Shown piece after piece: positions 1 to 9,818 of a DNA stretch of 64,000 bases. A program made the translations under genes and the position numbers. The DNA is from Rhodococcus phenolicus (GTDB lineage Bacteria; Actinomycetota; Actinomycetes; Mycobacteriales; Mycobacteriaceae). The notes under the pieces were generated by a model. The model was not told where the DNA came from, ran no database searches, and worked only from the letters and a program-made list of their open reading frames with translations. The DNA lies in contig NZ_LRRH01000037.1 in the NCBI RefSeq assembly GCF_001646785.1, forward strand, positions 1 through 64,000. Direction: 5' to 3'. Position 1 is the first letter of the stretch. Every line of letters starts with the position of its first letter.

Positions 1-1
1 C

Positions 2-520
2 AACGCCGCCGATTGCACCACCGCAGAAGCGCTGGCCGACGCCTTCCGGGTTTTCGACGGAGACGAGCACGCGACCGTGGCCGTTCTCCACGGCATGGGC
101 GGAACATTCTGCGCCGGTGCCGATCTGAAGTCGGTTGCCGGCGGGCTGCCCAATCGGTTCGCTCCCGACGGCGACGCTCCTCTGGGTGTGACACGGATGC
201 AACCGACGAAGCCGGTCATCGCCGCGATCGAGGGTCACGCCGTCGTGGGCGGGCTGGAACCGGCGGGGTGGGCGGACCTGCGGGTCGCCTCCGCCGATGC
301 GGTCCTCGGCCTGTTCTGCCGACGGTGGGGAGTCCCACTCATCGACGGTGGCACCGTCCGGCTTCCCCGCCTCATCGGTACGAGCCGGGCGATGGATCCG
401 ATCCTCACCGGCCGTCCCGTCGCGTCGGTGACCGCAGACGCACGCGCGGGCGCACAGCGTTTCACCGACGATGCCGGGCGCCACGGCGAGTTCACCGACC
501 GATCGATCGACCACCGGTAG
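2..520 (+). CDS. Enoyl-CoA hydratase (crotonase family), 5'-truncated by window, internal deletion
   Basis: Reading frame is open from the window edge, so the start lies upstream; 172 residues are visible. The crotonase core is clear: oxyanion-hole segment CAGADLK and the GGLE segment, followed by FCRRWGVPLIDGGTVRLPR, which is typical of one actinobacterial hydratase subgroup. After ILTGRPVAS the usual stretch with the EALAIGLVNRVV-type motif and the last helices is absent, and the sequence runs straight into GAQRFTDDAGRHGEF, which resembles the normal extreme C-terminus of this subgroup. I infer an in-frame deletion of roughly 70 residues near position 430. The product probably cannot fold or trimerise normally. 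It is followed 14 bp later by the AidB-like gene, so it may survive only as the leader of that operon. Confidence 0.75.
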   Translation, partial: NAADCTTAEALADAFRVFDGDEHATVAVLHGMGGTFCAGADLKSVAGGLPNRFAPDGDAPLGVTRMQPTKPVIAAIEGHAVVGGLEPAGWADLRVASADAVLGLFCRRWGVPLIDGGTVRLPRLIGTSRAMDPILTGRPVASVTADARAGAQRFTDDAGRHGEFTDRSIDHR

Positions 521-534
521 AAGGAGCAACGACA

Positions 535-2193
535 TTGCCTACACATCAGGTGACCAATCAGGTTCCACCGCTCGTCGATGTCGACGCAACGGACTCACCG
601 GTGATCGCCGGCGCGCTGCGCAGATCCCGAATGGACGCCTCGTCGGTGGAGGAGATTCGCGCCCTCGGCAGGTTCGCCGGCTCCGCCGAAGCGCTCGCCC
701 TGGGCGATCGGGCGGAGGCACACCCTCCGGTCCTGAAAACACACGACCGCTACGGCAATCGCATCGACGAGGTGGTGTACGACCCCGCATACCACCAGTT
801 GATGGGGCATGCGGTGCGCCACGGGCTGCACGCCGCCCCGTGGATGGATCCGCGCCCCGACGCGCACCTGATCCGTGCGCTGAAGTTCAGTGTGTGGAGT
901 CATGTGGACGCCGGACACGGGTGCCCGATATCGATGACCTACTCCGTCGTTCCCGCTCTCCGCGCGGCCCCGTCGCTGGCGTCCCTGTACGAACCGCTTC
1001 TGTGCGCAACTCGGTACGATCCGGAGCTGCGCGAGCCGATGACCAAACGCGGCCTCCTCGCCGGGATGTCGATGACCGAGAAGCAGGGCGGCTCCGACGT
1101 TCGGGCCAACACCACGGATGCGCTCCCTTGTTCCGACGGCACCTACCGCATCACCGGCCACAAATGGTTCACCTCGGCCCCCATGTCCGATCTCTTCCTC
1201 GTCCTCGCTCAGGCGCCGAACGGGCTGTCGTGCTTCCTCGTCCCGCGGGTTCTGCCGGACGGCACCCGTAACACCTTCAACCTGCAGAGGCTCAAGGACA
1301 AGCTCGGCAACCGCTCCAACGCCAGCAGTGAGGTCGAGTACGACGAGACGATCGGCTGGCCGGTCGGCGACGAGGGACGAGGCGTGAAGATCATCGTGGA
1401 GATGGTCAACCTCACCCGCCTCGATTGCGTCCTGGGCACTGCCACCGCCATGCGGACCGGTGTCGCGCAGGCAGCGCATCACGCTGCCCACCGTTCGGCG
1501 TTCGGGGCGCGTCTCAACGAGCAACCGCTGATGCGAAACGTACTGGCGGACCTCGCCGTCGAGGCCGAGGCCGCCACCACGGTCGCGTTGTGGCTCGCCC
1601 ACCTCACCGACCGCGCCGTCGGCGGCGACGATCGCTCGGCCCTCCTGCGACGAATCGGTCTCGCCGTCACCAAGTACCACGTGTGCAAACGGGGGCCCGT
1701 CCATGCGGCAGAGGCTCTCGAGTGCCTCGGGGGAAACGGCTACGTCGAAGAGTCCCGGATGCCTCGCCTCTACCGGGAGGCACCTCTGATGTCGATCTGG
1801 GAAGGCTCGGGCAACGTCGCCGCACTCGACGCCCTGCGCGCCCTCGCCAGGCAACCCGAGACACTCGGCGTCCTCCTCGACGAAGTCAAGAGCGCGGCGG
1901 GCGCAGACCGGCACCTCGACAACGCAGTGGCCCGACTCGAAAGGAGCCTGTCCGGGGTCGATCCCGCCGACCCGAACGCGCTGCAGTACAGCGCTCGCCG
2001 CATCGTGGGCGACATGGCTGCGGTTCTGCAGGGCTCCCTTCTCGTGCGGTTCGGCCATCCCGCGGTCGCGGACGCGTTCACCAGGACCCGCCTCGAGGGG
2101 GACCGGGGAGACGTCTTCGGTACCTTGCCCTGCCACGTCGACACCCGCACTCTGATCGACCGCGCCACCCCGAAGACAGGAGCACACCGATGA
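535..2193 (+). CDS. AidB-type acyl-CoA dehydrogenase
   Basis: 552 residues, close to E. coli AidB (541). The AidB-type hallmarks are present: N-terminal THQVTNQVPPL, MTEKQGGSDV, GHKWFTSAPMSD, LQRLKDKLGNRSNASSEVE, and the C-terminal CLGGNGYVEES and SIWEGSGN. The family is FAD-bound and has isovaleryl-CoA dehydrogenase-like activity; E. coli AidB also binds DNA in the alkylation response. Here the neighbours are two crotonases, so a branched-chain or unusual acyl-CoA oxidation role is more likely (inference). The TTG start is chosen because AAGGAG (521-526) lies 8 bp upstream and homology begins at once. The stop overlaps the next start (ATGA). Confidence 0.88.
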   Translation: MPTHQVTNQVPPLVDVDATDSPVIAGALRRSRMDASSVEEIRALGRFAGSAEALALGDRAEAHPPVLKTHDRYGNRIDEVVYDPAYHQLMGHAVRHGLHAAPWMDPRPDAHLIRALKFSVWSHVDAGHGCPISMTYSVVPALRAAPSLASLYEPLLCATRYDPELREPMTKRGLLAGMSMTEKQGGSDVRANTTDALPCSDGTYRITGHKWFTSAPMSDLFLVLAQAPNGLSCFLVPRVLPDGTRNTFNLQRLKDKLGNRSNASSEVEYDETIGWPVGDEGRGVKIIVEMVNLTRLDCVLGTATAMRTGVAQAAHHAAHRSAFGARLNEQPLMRNVLADLAVEAEAATTVALWLAHLTDRAVGGDDRSALLRRIGLAVTKYHVCKRGPVHAAEALECLGGNGYVEESRMPRLYREAPLMSIWEGSGNVAALDALRALARQPETLGVLLDEVKSAAGADRHLDNAVARLERSLSGVDPADPNALQYSARRIVGDMAAVLQGSLLVRFGHPAVADAFTRTRLEGDRGDVFGTLPCHVDTRTLIDRATPKTGAHR

Positions 2194-3227
2194 CCTCGTT
2201 CGACGACAACCCCGGCGCCCGGCCCTCCGCCTGGCGCGAACCTCTCACCGGCAGGAGCCAGTTCGCCGGCCGAACGCCGGCCGACCGCAGCATCGACTAC
2301 CGGACCCTGACCTACCGGGTCACCGACCGGATCGCGCGGATCACCTTCAACCGTCCCGAACACGGGAATGCCATCACCGCCGATACACCCGTCGAACTCG
2401 CGGCCGCGGTCGAGCACGCCGATCTCGACCCACGTGTCCATGTCATCGTCGTCTCCGGGCGCGGCAAAGGCTTCTGCGGTGGCTACGACCTGTCCGTGTA
2501 CGCCGAGAACGCGGATTCCCCGGAGGAACGGCCCGATCTCGCCGGAACCGTGATCGACCCGGTGGTGCAGGCACGCAATCACGATCCGTCCGGCACATGG
2601 GATCCCATGATCGACTATCAGATGATGAGTCGCTTCAATCGCGGTTTCGCCAGCCTCCTGTACGCGAACAAACCGACCGTCGCGAAACTGCACGGTTTCG
2701 CCATAGCCGGCGGCACAGACATCGCTCTGTACGCCGATCAGATCATCTGCGCCGACGACACCCGAATCGGCTACCCACCCACGCGCGTGTGGGGCGTGCC
2801 CGCAGCAGGGATGTGGGCCCACCGACTGGGCGATCAACGTGCCAAACGTCTGCTCCTCACCGGTGACAGCATCACCGGAGCCCAGGCCGCGGAATGGGGA
2901 CTCGCGGTCGAGGCCCCACCGGCGGACCTGCTCGACGAGAGGACCGAGAACCTCCTGGCCCGCATCGCAGCCGTACCGATCAATCAGCTGATCATGACGA
3001 AACTGGCCCTCAACAGCGCCCTGCTGGCGCAGGGAGTGGCCAACTCCGGCATGATCAGCACCGTTTTCGACGGTATCGCTCGCCACACCAGCGAGGGATA
3101 TGCCTTCCAGCTCCGATCGGCCCGAACGGGTTTCCGCAACGCCGTGGATGAGCGGGACGGGCCGTACGGGGAGGCCAGGCACCGCACCGATCCGGACGCC
3201 GGCCCGAACCGAGGCGCAGACCTGTGA
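2190..3227 (+). CDS. Enoyl-CoA hydratase/isomerase (EchA-like)
   Basis: 345 residues. Crotonase fold with RITFNRPEHGNAI near residue 52, oxyanion-hole segment GFCGGYDLS and HGFAIAGGTDIALYADQ. It is longer than a minimal crotonase (about 260) because of an insertion after the first oxyanion loop (residues about 105-145) and a C-terminal extension ending DGPYGEARH, a layout seen in some actinobacterial EchA proteins. The start overlaps the stop of the AidB-like gene by 4 bp, so the two are translationally coupled. Predicted role: hydration or isomerisation of an unsaturated acyl-CoA made by the upstream dehydrogenase. The substrate cannot be read from the sequence. Confidence 0.85.
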   Translation: MTSFDDNPGARPSAWREPLTGRSQFAGRTPADRSIDYRTLTYRVTDRIARITFNRPEHGNAITADTPVELAAAVEHADLDPRVHVIVVSGRGKGFCGGYDLSVYAENADSPEERPDLAGTVIDPVVQARNHDPSGTWDPMIDYQMMSRFNRGFASLLYANKPTVAKLHGFAIAGGTDIALYADQIICADDTRIGYPPTRVWGVPAAGMWAHRLGDQRAKRLLLTGDSITGAQAAEWGLAVEAPPADLLDERTENLLARIAAVPINQLIMTKLALNSALLAQGVANSGMISTVFDGIARHTSEGYAFQLRSARTGFRNAVDERDGPYGEARHRTDPDAGPNRGADL

Positions 3228-3314
3228 CCGCACATCGACCCGGCACGAGGGCGCCCTTCGAAACAGACCCGACCGCAGTACCGACTGGCAGAGCCTCCTG
3301 TGAGCGTCCGGCGC

Positions 3315-3701
3315 TCAGCCGCCCGAGCCGTAGGGCCTGGTGATGATCTCGAGGTAGTGCCCCGCCGGATCGAGGAAATAGGTGCCCCGGCCCCCGTCGT
3401 TGCGGTTGATGCCGTGTGCCGACTGCCGGGGATCGGCCCAGTGCTCCAGCCCGCGTTCGAGGATTCGCCCGTAGATGTCGTCGAAGTCGTTCTCCGACAC
3501 CAGGAACGCGTAGTGCTGCGGATGGATGTCGAGGTCGCCGGGAGGCTCGGCGAAGTCGAGGGTGACACCGTTGGCGAGCCGGACCGCGAGGAAACGACCG
3601 GCCGGCACCGGGTCCGGAAGCCCGAACAGGGTGGTGAAGAAGTACGCCGAGTGCTGCTTGTCTTTCGCGGCAACGATGGTGTGATCGAGCGAGATGGTCA
3701 A
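3315..3701 (-). CDS. VOC (glyoxalase/bleomycin-resistance) family protein
   Basis: 128 residues from the TTG at 3701, which has AAGGGG just upstream; an ATG at 3755 would add 18 residues but has no ribosome-binding site. One vicinal-oxygen-chelate domain with candidate metal ligands in LDHTIVA, QHYAFLV and GHYLEII. VOC proteins act as dioxygenases, glyoxalases, isomerases or antibiotic-binding proteins, and the sequence does not settle which. It is convergent with the crotonase operon and sits downstream of leuS, separated from it by a hairpin, so it is probably its own unit. Confidence 0.8.
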   Translation of the reverse strand: MTISLDHTIVAAKDKQHSAYFFTTLFGLPDPVPAGRFLAVRLANGVTLDFAEPPGDLDIHPQHYAFLVSENDFDDIYGRILERGLEHWADPRQSAHGINRNDGGRGTYFLDPAGHYLEIITRPYGSGG

Positions 3702-3813
3702 GGAAACCCCTTGCAGTTCGACGCCTCCATGCCTGACGCAGTCCGTCATCGACACGCGACGCTGTATCCAGAAGTACCGCCTCGTCTCCCGATCCGCAAG
3801 TAGGTCGCCGACG

Positions 3814-3855
3814 GCGAGGGACCCCGGCGACAGTCCGTCGCACAGGGTCCCTCGC
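3814..3855 (-). terminator. Stem-loop terminator candidate downstream of leuS
   Basis: Perfect 11-bp inverted repeat GCGAGGGACCC (3814-3824) and GGGTCCCTCGC (3845-3855), with a further GCGAC/GTCGC pairing inside the loop. It lies 24 bp past the leuS stop. There is no T-tract, as is common for actinobacterial terminators. Confidence 0.6.
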
Positions 3856-3878
3856 GGTCTCGAACGTGGCGTACCACG

Positions 3879-6728
3879 CTATTTCACGACATTGACCATC
3901 TTGCCGGGCACCACGATCACCTTGCGCGGCGCGGCACCGGCGAGCAACTCGACGATCTTCTCGTCCGCCAGCGCCGCCGCCTCGATCGCGTCGGGCTTCG
4001 CGTCGGCCGGAACCGTGATGCGGCTGCGCACCTTCCCGTTGACCTGAATCGGGTATTCGACGCTGTCCTCGACGAGCCACTTCTCGTCGACGACCGGGAA
4101 CGGGCCGTGCGCGAGCGACTCGGTGTGCCCGAACCGCGACCACAGCTCCTCCGCGAGGTGCGGAGCCACCGGCGCGAGCATCGACACGAGCGGCTCGACC
4201 GCGGCGCGCGGCGCTCCGTCCGGGTACGTCTTGGTGAGGTGGTTGGTGTACTCGATGAGCTTCGCGATCGCGGTGTTGTCCCGCAGATGCGCGTAGTCGT
4301 CGGACACGCCCTCGATGGTCCGGTTCAGGGCACGCAGCGTGTCCTCCGCCGGGTCGGCGTCGGTGACGCGCAGCGCGCCGGTCTCCTCGTCGATCGCGGC
4401 ACGCCACACCCGCTGCAGGAATCGGTGGGCACCGACGACGTCCTTGGTCGCCCACGGACGGGACTGGTCCAGCGGCCCCATCGACATCTCGTACACGCGC
4501 AGCGTGTCGGCTCCGAAGTCGTCGCAGATCTGGTCCGGCGCAACGGAATTCTTGAGGGACTTGCCCATCTTCCCGTATTCGCGGTCGACCTGCTCACCGT
4601 TGTGGAAGTACGCGCCGTCGCGCTCCTCGACCTCGTCGGCGGGAACGTAGACGCCGCGCGCGTCGGTGTACGCGTACGCCTGGATGTAGCCCTGGTTGAA
4701 CAGGCGACGGTACGGCTCCGAGGACGTGACGTAGCCGAGGTCGAACAGCACCTTGTGCCAGAAGCGCGCGTACAGCAGGTGCAGCACGGCGTGCTCGACG
4801 CCGCCGACGTACAGGTCCACGCCACCCGGGTCGTTCGGGCCGTGGATCTCCGGTCGCGGACCGGTCCAGTAGGCCTCGTTCTCCTTGGCGCAGAACTCGT
4901 CCGGGTTGGTCGGGTCGATGTAGCGCAGCTGGTACCACGAGCTGCCCGCCCACTGCGGCATGACGTTCGTGTCGCGGGTGTAGCGCTGCAGGCCGTCACC
5001 GAGATCGAGGTCCACCTCGACCCACTCGGTCGCCTTCGCGAGCGGCGGCGACGGCTCCGATGCGGCGTCGTCCGGGTCGAACGACACCGGTGCGTAGTCC
5101 TTCACATCCGGAAGCTCAACGGGCAGCATCGATTCCGGCAGCGGGTGCGGGCGGCCGTCGGCGGAGTACACGATCGGGAAGGGCTCGCCCCAGTAGCGCT
5201 GCCGCGCGAACAGCCAGTCACGCAGCTTGTACTGGATGGTGCCGGTGCCCGCACCGGACTCCTCGAGCTTCGCGACGATCGCCTTCTTCGCGTCCGCGAC
5301 GTCGAGCCCGTTCAGGTAGTCCGAGTTCACCAGCGCGCCGTCGCCGGTGTACGCCTCGGCGGTGACGTCGCCGCCGGCGATGACCTCGCGGATCGGCAGG
5401 CCGAACGCGGTCGCGAACTCCCAGTCGCGCTGGTCGTGGCCGGGCACGGCCATGATCGCGCCGGTGCCGTAGCCGGTGAGCACGTAGTCGGCGATGAACA
5501 CCGGCAGCTTCTCACCGTTGACCGGGTTCACGGCGTACGCGCCGAGGAAGACGCCGGTCTTCTCCTTGCTCTCCTGCCGCTCCAGATCGGACTTGGCGGC
5601 GATGGATGCACGGTATGCGGCGACGGCCTCGGCCGGGGCGGCGGCGCCACCGGTCCAGCGTTCGTCGACACCCTCGGGCCATGCGCCGGCGACGATCTCG
5701 TCGACCAGGGCGTGCTCGGGTGCGAGCGTCACGTAACTGGCACCGAACAGCGTGTCGGGGCGGGTCGTGAAGACCTCGATCGCGGCGTCACCGTGGCCGT
5801 CGACGGCGAACTTCACCTGGGCGCCGTGGCTGCGGCCGATCCAGTTGCGCTGCATCGTCTTGACCTTGTCGGGCCAGTCCAGGAACTCGAGATCGTCGAT
5901 GAGACGGTCGGAGTACGCGGTGATGCGCATCATCCACTGCCGCAGATTCTTCCGGAACACCGGAAAGTTGCCGCGCTCGGAGCGGCCGTCCGCGGTGACC
6001 TCCTCGTTGGCGAGCACGGTGCCCAGACCGGGACACCAGTTGACCAGCGAATCCGAGCGGTACACGAGGCGGTAGCCGTCGAGCGCGGCCAGCTTGTCGG
6101 CGTCCGACAGCGCAGCCCAGTCGCGGCCGTCGTCGAGCGAACGGACGCCGGACTCGAGTTCGGACTCGAGTTCCGAGATGCGGCGGGCCTTACCGGCCTG
6201 CGGGTCGTACCACGCGTTGTAGATGGTCAGGAAGATCCACTGGGTCCAGTGGTAGAAGTCGACGTCGGTGGTCGCGACGGCGCGACGCTCGTCGTGGCCG
6301 AGGCCGAGGCGGCGCAGCTGCCGCTTCATGTTGGCGATGTTCGCCTCGGTCGTGGTCCGCGGATGCGTACCGGTCTGCACCGCGTACTGCTCGGCGGGCA
6401 GGCCGAACGAGTCGTAGCCGAGAGTGTGCAGAACGTTGTGGCCCTGCATCCGGTGGTAGCGCGCGTAGACGTCGGTGGCGATGTAGCCGAGCGGATGCCC
6501 GACGTGCAGGCCGGCACCGGACGGGTACGGAAACATGTCCTGCACGAACAGCTTGTCGGCCGGCACGTCACCGGCCAGCGGGCCGACCGGGTTCGGCGCG
6601 TCGAACGTGCCGCGGTCGCGCCACAGTTCCTGCCAGCGCTGCTCGATCCGCCCGGCGAGCTCGGCGGTGTACCGATGCTGCGGGGTGGCGTCGGACGGCG
6701 GAGTGGAAGTCTGATCAGGACGAGTCAC
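3879..6728 (-). CDS. leuS: Leucyl-tRNA synthetase
   Basis: 949 residues, class Ia synthetase that charges tRNA-Leu in the cytosol. HIGH-type motif HVGHP at residues 75-79, preceded by the leucine-enzyme signature FPYPSGAGL. The CP1 editing domain is visible in the middle ([15 protein letters not shown]). KMSKS-type motif KMGKS at residues 720-724. The C-terminal domain ends in a [13 protein letters not shown]-type tail. The ATG at 6728 gives an N-terminus of normal length. The gene is single and essential. Its 5' side faces a divergent SdpI-like gene across about 100 bp, where both promoters must lie. Confidence 0.97.
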   Translation of the reverse strand: MTRPDQTSTPPSDATPQHRYTAELAGRIEQRWQELWRDRGTFDAPNPVGPLAGDVPADKLFVQDMFPYPSGAGLHVGHPLGYIATDVYARYHRMQGHNVLHTLGYDSFGLPAEQYAVQTGTHPRTTTEANIANMKRQLRRLGLGHDERRAVATTDVDFYHWTQWIFLTIYNAWYDPQAGKARRISELESELESGVRSLDDGRDWAALSDADKLAALDGYRLVYRSDSLVNWCPGLGTVLANEEVTADGRSERGNFPVFRKNLRQWMMRITAYSDRLIDDLEFLDWPDKVKTMQRNWIGRSHGAQVKFAVDGHGDAAIEVFTTRPDTLFGASYVTLAPEHALVDEIVAGAWPEGVDERWTGGAAAPAEAVAAYRASIAAKSDLERQESKEKTGVFLGAYAVNPVNGEKLPVFIADYVLTGYGTGAIMAVPGHDQRDWEFATAFGLPIREVIAGGDVTAEAYTGDGALVNSDYLNGLDVADAKKAIVAKLEESGAGTGTIQYKLRDWLFARQRYWGEPFPIVYSADGRPHPLPESMLPVELPDVKDYAPVSFDPDDAASEPSPPLAKATEWVEVDLDLGDGLQRYTRDTNVMPQWAGSSWYQLRYIDPTNPDEFCAKENEAYWTGPRPEIHGPNDPGGVDLYVGGVEHAVLHLLYARFWHKVLFDLGYVTSSEPYRRLFNQGYIQAYAYTDARGVYVPADEVEERDGAYFHNGEQVDREYGKMGKSLKNSVAPDQICDDFGADTLRVYEMSMGPLDQSRPWATKDVVGAHRFLQRVWRAAIDEETGALRVTDADPAEDTLRALNRTIEGVSDDYAHLRDNTAIAKLIEYTNHLTKTYPDGAPRAAVEPLVSMLAPVAPHLAEELWSRFGHTESLAHGPFPVVDEKWLVEDSVEYPIQVNGKVRSRITVPADAKPDAIEAAALADEKIVELLAGAAPRKVIVVPGKMVNVVK

Positions 6729-6833
6729 GGCGGTCGCTATCTACTTGGCTGACGTCTGTTACCTCCGACCAGGGTAGAACGTCACCGAACCCGACCGGAC
6801 CGGTGCCCGCGTCAGGGCGGTATCCTGGTCGCC

Positions 6834-7238
6834 GTGTTGATCGTCGCCATCGTGCTGTTCGTACTCGCGCTCGCTGTCGGTGTCGTCGCCGTCGCCGGGC
6901 TCACCGGACGGCTCGGGCGCAACCGCTGGGCCGGTGTCCGTACCGCCGACACCCTGCGCGACGACGAGACGTTCGCGCTGGCCAACAAGGTCGCGGCCCC
7001 CAGCATTCTCGGTTCCGCCGTGCTGCTCGTCGCCGGTGGTGTCGCCGCACTGACCCTGCCGACCGTCGCCGGTGTGATCGCTGTCGTCGTCACTGTCGTG
7101 GCGGCGCTCGCCACGGCCGGAGCCGGCGGATCCATCGCGGCACGTGTGGCCGCGGCGACCAAGCCCGACGAGACCGCGGGCTGCGGCACCTCCTGCGGGG
7201 CGTGCAGCCTCCGCGGCGCGTGCGAACCCACCGCATGA
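6834..7238 (+). CDS. SdpI-like membrane protein with Cys-rich tail
   Basis: 134 residues from a GTG. Three hydrophobic segments (about 1-22, 55-75, 80-105). The stretch GRNRWAGVRTADTLRDDETF followed by AN is the characteristic SdpI/YhfL-family signature between the first two helices. In Bacillus, SdpI gives immunity to the SdpC toxin, but most actinobacterial members have no known role. The C-terminal tail carries four closely spaced cysteines (CGTSCGACSLRGAC), which could bind a metal or form disulfides; this is outside the family core. The gene is followed 55 bp later by another small membrane-protein gene. Confidence 0.75.
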   Translation: MLIVAIVLFVLALAVGVVAVAGLTGRLGRNRWAGVRTADTLRDDETFALANKVAAPSILGSAVLLVAGGVAALTLPTVAGVIAVVVTVVAALATAGAGGSIAARVAAATKPDETAGCGTSCGACSLRGACEPTA

Positions 7239-7293
7239 CGACCCGGTAGCCGGGAACGTTCGCGGATCGTCCGGCAGTCCCTACGCTGAGCCC

Positions 7294-8256
7294 GTGACGA
7301 CCCACCGCATCATCGACCCCGCCGGTGCCCTGTTCGGCATCGCGCTTCCGCTCGTCACCGCCGTGGCCGCGGTACTGCTCACGGTCGTGTGGGAGCCTCG
7401 CCTCCCCGCCGAGATCGCGACGCACTGGTCCGGTCCGAATCCGGACGGGTTCTCCTCACCCATGTCGAACGCGTGGACGATGGCCCTGATCATCGTGCTG
7501 GTCGGCGGGGGATGCAGCGCCATCGCGGCCCTCGCGCAGGCCCTGCTGATGATGCGGCGCTACATGCTCGTCGTCGGTCTCGGCGTCACCGGGCTGCTGG
7601 CCACACTCCACGTCACGATACTGACAGCTCAGCTGGACCTGCCCGACGCGACGCAGGCGGAACTGCCGATGTGGTCCATCGGTCTCGGAATCCTGATCGG
7701 TGTCGCGACCGGCTTCGTGGGGGCCGCGCTGCTGCGGGACTACCGGGAGCGGGTGCCGGCGGCCGGCGCGCCCGACGCCCGGCTGCCGCGCGGTCGCGTC
7801 GAACTGCCGATCGTCGATCAGGTCGGGACGGGCACGCGCACCACCGCGGTGCTGGCTCTGGTGGTGCTGGGACCGGCCGTGATCGTGTGCGCCGCCGCCG
7901 GATCCTGGTGGCCGCTCGCCGTCTTCCTGCCGGTGGGGGTGCTGGTGCTGAGTCTGCTGCGGTTCCGCGTGACCGTCGACGAGGCCGGCATCCGCGTCCG
8001 CAACCTGGGCATGACAGCGATCGACTACGGCCTCGAGGAGATGATCGGCGCGAAGGTCACCGAGACCCGGCCGTTCCAGGACTGGGGTGGCTGGGGGCTC
8101 CGGTCGAAAGGTCGCGGCCGGTACGGACTGGTCACGAACACGGGCCCGGCCCTGGTGTTCACCACCGCCGGCGGGCAGGAGTTCACCGTCACCACGGATC
8201 GGGCGCAGGAGATCGCGGGGGCGCTCAACAGCCTCGCCGACGCGCGCGTCCGCTGA
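7294..8256 (+). CDS. DUF1648-type integral membrane protein
   Basis: 320 residues from a GTG. The N-terminus has a helix and then LPAEIATHWSGPNPDGFSS, the hallmark of the DUF1648 domain found in many SdpI-like proteins. Further helices lie at about 60-80, 90-110, 130-150 and a paired set at about 185-225. The C-terminal third is a soluble, PH-like portion ending in a Gly/Arg-rich loop and TNTGPALVFTTAGGQEF. It has the same orientation as the preceding SdpI-like gene, and a shared operon is plausible. Function unknown. Confidence 0.75.
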   Translation: MTTHRIIDPAGALFGIALPLVTAVAAVLLTVVWEPRLPAEIATHWSGPNPDGFSSPMSNAWTMALIIVLVGGGCSAIAALAQALLMMRRYMLVVGLGVTGLLATLHVTILTAQLDLPDATQAELPMWSIGLGILIGVATGFVGAALLRDYRERVPAAGAPDARLPRGRVELPIVDQVGTGTRTTAVLALVVLGPAVIVCAAAGSWWPLAVFLPVGVLVLSLLRFRVTVDEAGIRVRNLGMTAIDYGLEEMIGAKVTETRPFQDWGGWGLRSKGRGRYGLVTNTGPALVFTTAGGQEFTVTTDRAQEIAGALNSLADARVR

Positions 8257-8366
8257 CCCCTCGCACGGATCGAGCGGCGGAAACGGGGCACGGCGCCCGG
8301 GCCGGTCCGGTTCAATGGAACACGAATTTCCATGGAGCACAGTCGACCGGACCCCCGGAGGTTCCA

Positions 8367-9755
8367 GTGAGTCATCGGAAACGATCACATCCCGACGGAA
8401 TGCTCGCCCCCGCATACACGAGCCGCCTCGACACCGACCCGGTTCCCGCAGCGAAACTGCCGCAGGTTTCGATGGAACCGGACGCGGTGTATCGGTTCAT
8501 CCACGACGAACTGATGCTCGACGGCAGTTCCCGGCTCAACCTCGCGACCTTCGTCACGACGTGGATGGAACCGGAAGCGGGCCGCCTCATGGCGGAGACG
8601 TTCGACAAGAACCTCATCGACAAGGACGAGTACCCGTCGACCGCGGCGATCGAGGAACGCTGCGTGTCGATGGTCGCGGACCTGTTCAACGCGCCGGGGC
8701 TCACCGAGTTCGATCCGTCGTCGGCGACGGGTGTCTCGACGATCGGTTCGAGCGAGGCGGTGATGCTCGCCGGACTCGCACTCAAGTGGCGCTGGCGACA
8801 ACGTCACGAGGCGGCCGGACGGGACACCTCCCGGCCGAATCTTGTTCTGGGAAGCAATGTTCAGGTGGTGTGGGAGAAGTTCTGCCGATACTTCGACGTG
8901 ACGCCGAAGTATCTTCCGATGGAACGCGGACGCTACTCGATCACGCCGGAGCAGGTACGAGAAGCAGTGGACGAGAACACGATCGGCGTCGTCGCCATCC
9001 TCGGCACCACGTACACCGGTGAGCTGGAACCGGTGTCGGAGATCTCCGCGGTCCTCGACGATGTCGCCGCGTCGGGAGGCCCCGACGTGCCGCTGCACGT
9101 CGACGCGGCCAGCGGCGGATTCGTCGTGCCCTTCCTGCATCCCGAGCTCGAATGGGACTTCCGGGTACCGCGCGTGGCGTCCATCAACGTCAGCGGCCAC
9201 AAGTACGGCCTGACCTATCCCGGCATCGGGTTCGTGGTGTGGCGCGACCGCGAGGCACTGCCCGAGGACCTGGTGTTCCGAGTCAACTATCTCGGTGGCG
9301 ACATGCCGACGTTCACCCTGAACTTCTCGCGCCCCGGCAACCAGATCGTCGGCCAGTACTACAACTTCCTGCGGCTCGGGCACGCCGGCTATCAGCGGGT
9401 GATGACCACGCTCCGGACCACCGCGATCCGGCTGTCCCGGGAGATCGCCGGGATCGAGGGCATGAACGTGATCACCGACGGCACGGCCATCCCGGTCATC
9501 GCCTTCGAACTCACCGGCGATCCGGGCTTCACGGTCTTCGACGTCTCCCACGAACTGCGGGCCCGGGGGTGGCAGGTTCCCGCGTATACGATGCCGGCGA
9601 AGGCCGAGGACGTCGCGGTGCTGCGAATCGTCGTGCGCGAGGGGTTCAGTGCCGATCTGGCCCGGATGCTGCACCTGGACCTCGTGGAGGTGTGCGACGA
9701 ACTGCGCGCCAAGGGACCCGGAAAGCACTCGACGGAACAGCATTTCGCCCACTGA
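8367..9755 (+). CDS. gadB: Glutamate decarboxylase
   Basis: 462 residues, the usual length. PLP-dependent decarboxylase of group II: converts glutamate to 4-aminobutyrate and CO2, consuming a proton. N-terminal SRLNLATFVTTWMEPEA and DKDEYPSTAAIE are diagnostic of bacterial/plant GAD. The PLP lysine is K279 in NVSGHKYGLTYPG, and HVDAASGGFVVPF precedes it. The C-terminus ends with the conserved KHSTEQHFAH. The GTG start has GGAG 7 bp upstream. No antiporter (gadC) is adjacent, so use in acid resistance or in GABA-shunt metabolism is open. Confidence 0.95.
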   Translation: MSHRKRSHPDGMLAPAYTSRLDTDPVPAAKLPQVSMEPDAVYRFIHDELMLDGSSRLNLATFVTTWMEPEAGRLMAETFDKNLIDKDEYPSTAAIEERCVSMVADLFNAPGLTEFDPSSATGVSTIGSSEAVMLAGLALKWRWRQRHEAAGRDTSRPNLVLGSNVQVVWEKFCRYFDVTPKYLPMERGRYSITPEQVREAVDENTIGVVAILGTTYTGELEPVSEISAVLDDVAASGGPDVPLHVDAASGGFVVPFLHPELEWDFRVPRVASINVSGHKYGLTYPGIGFVVWRDREALPEDLVFRVNYLGGDMPTFTLNFSRPGNQIVGQYYNFLRLGHAGYQRVMTTLRTTAIRLSREIAGIEGMNVITDGTAIPVIAFELTGDPGFTVFDVSHELRARGWQVPAYTMPAKAEDVAVLRIVVREGFSADLARMLHLDLVEVCDELRAKGPGKHSTEQHFAH

Positions 9756-9760
9756 CGGCT

Positions 9761-9802
9761 GGTGTGCCTTTTCGGCGGCTCCCGGCGCCGAAAAGGCACA
9801 CC
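9761..9802. terminator. Bidirectional stem-loop between gadB and yqgE-like gene
   Basis: Perfect 17-bp stem (9761-9777 with 9786-9802) and an 8-nt loop, placed between two convergent genes whose stops lie 5 bp and 17 bp away. The stem contains AAAA/TTTT runs, so either strand yields a hairpin with a short U-run inside. Likely shared terminator. Confidence 0.8.
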
Positions 9803-9818
9803 GGGCCGCAGGCCCACG

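Noticed and set aside
4107-6752. 881-codon open frame antisense to leuS
   Set aside because: Shadow of leuS with no recognisable protein features.
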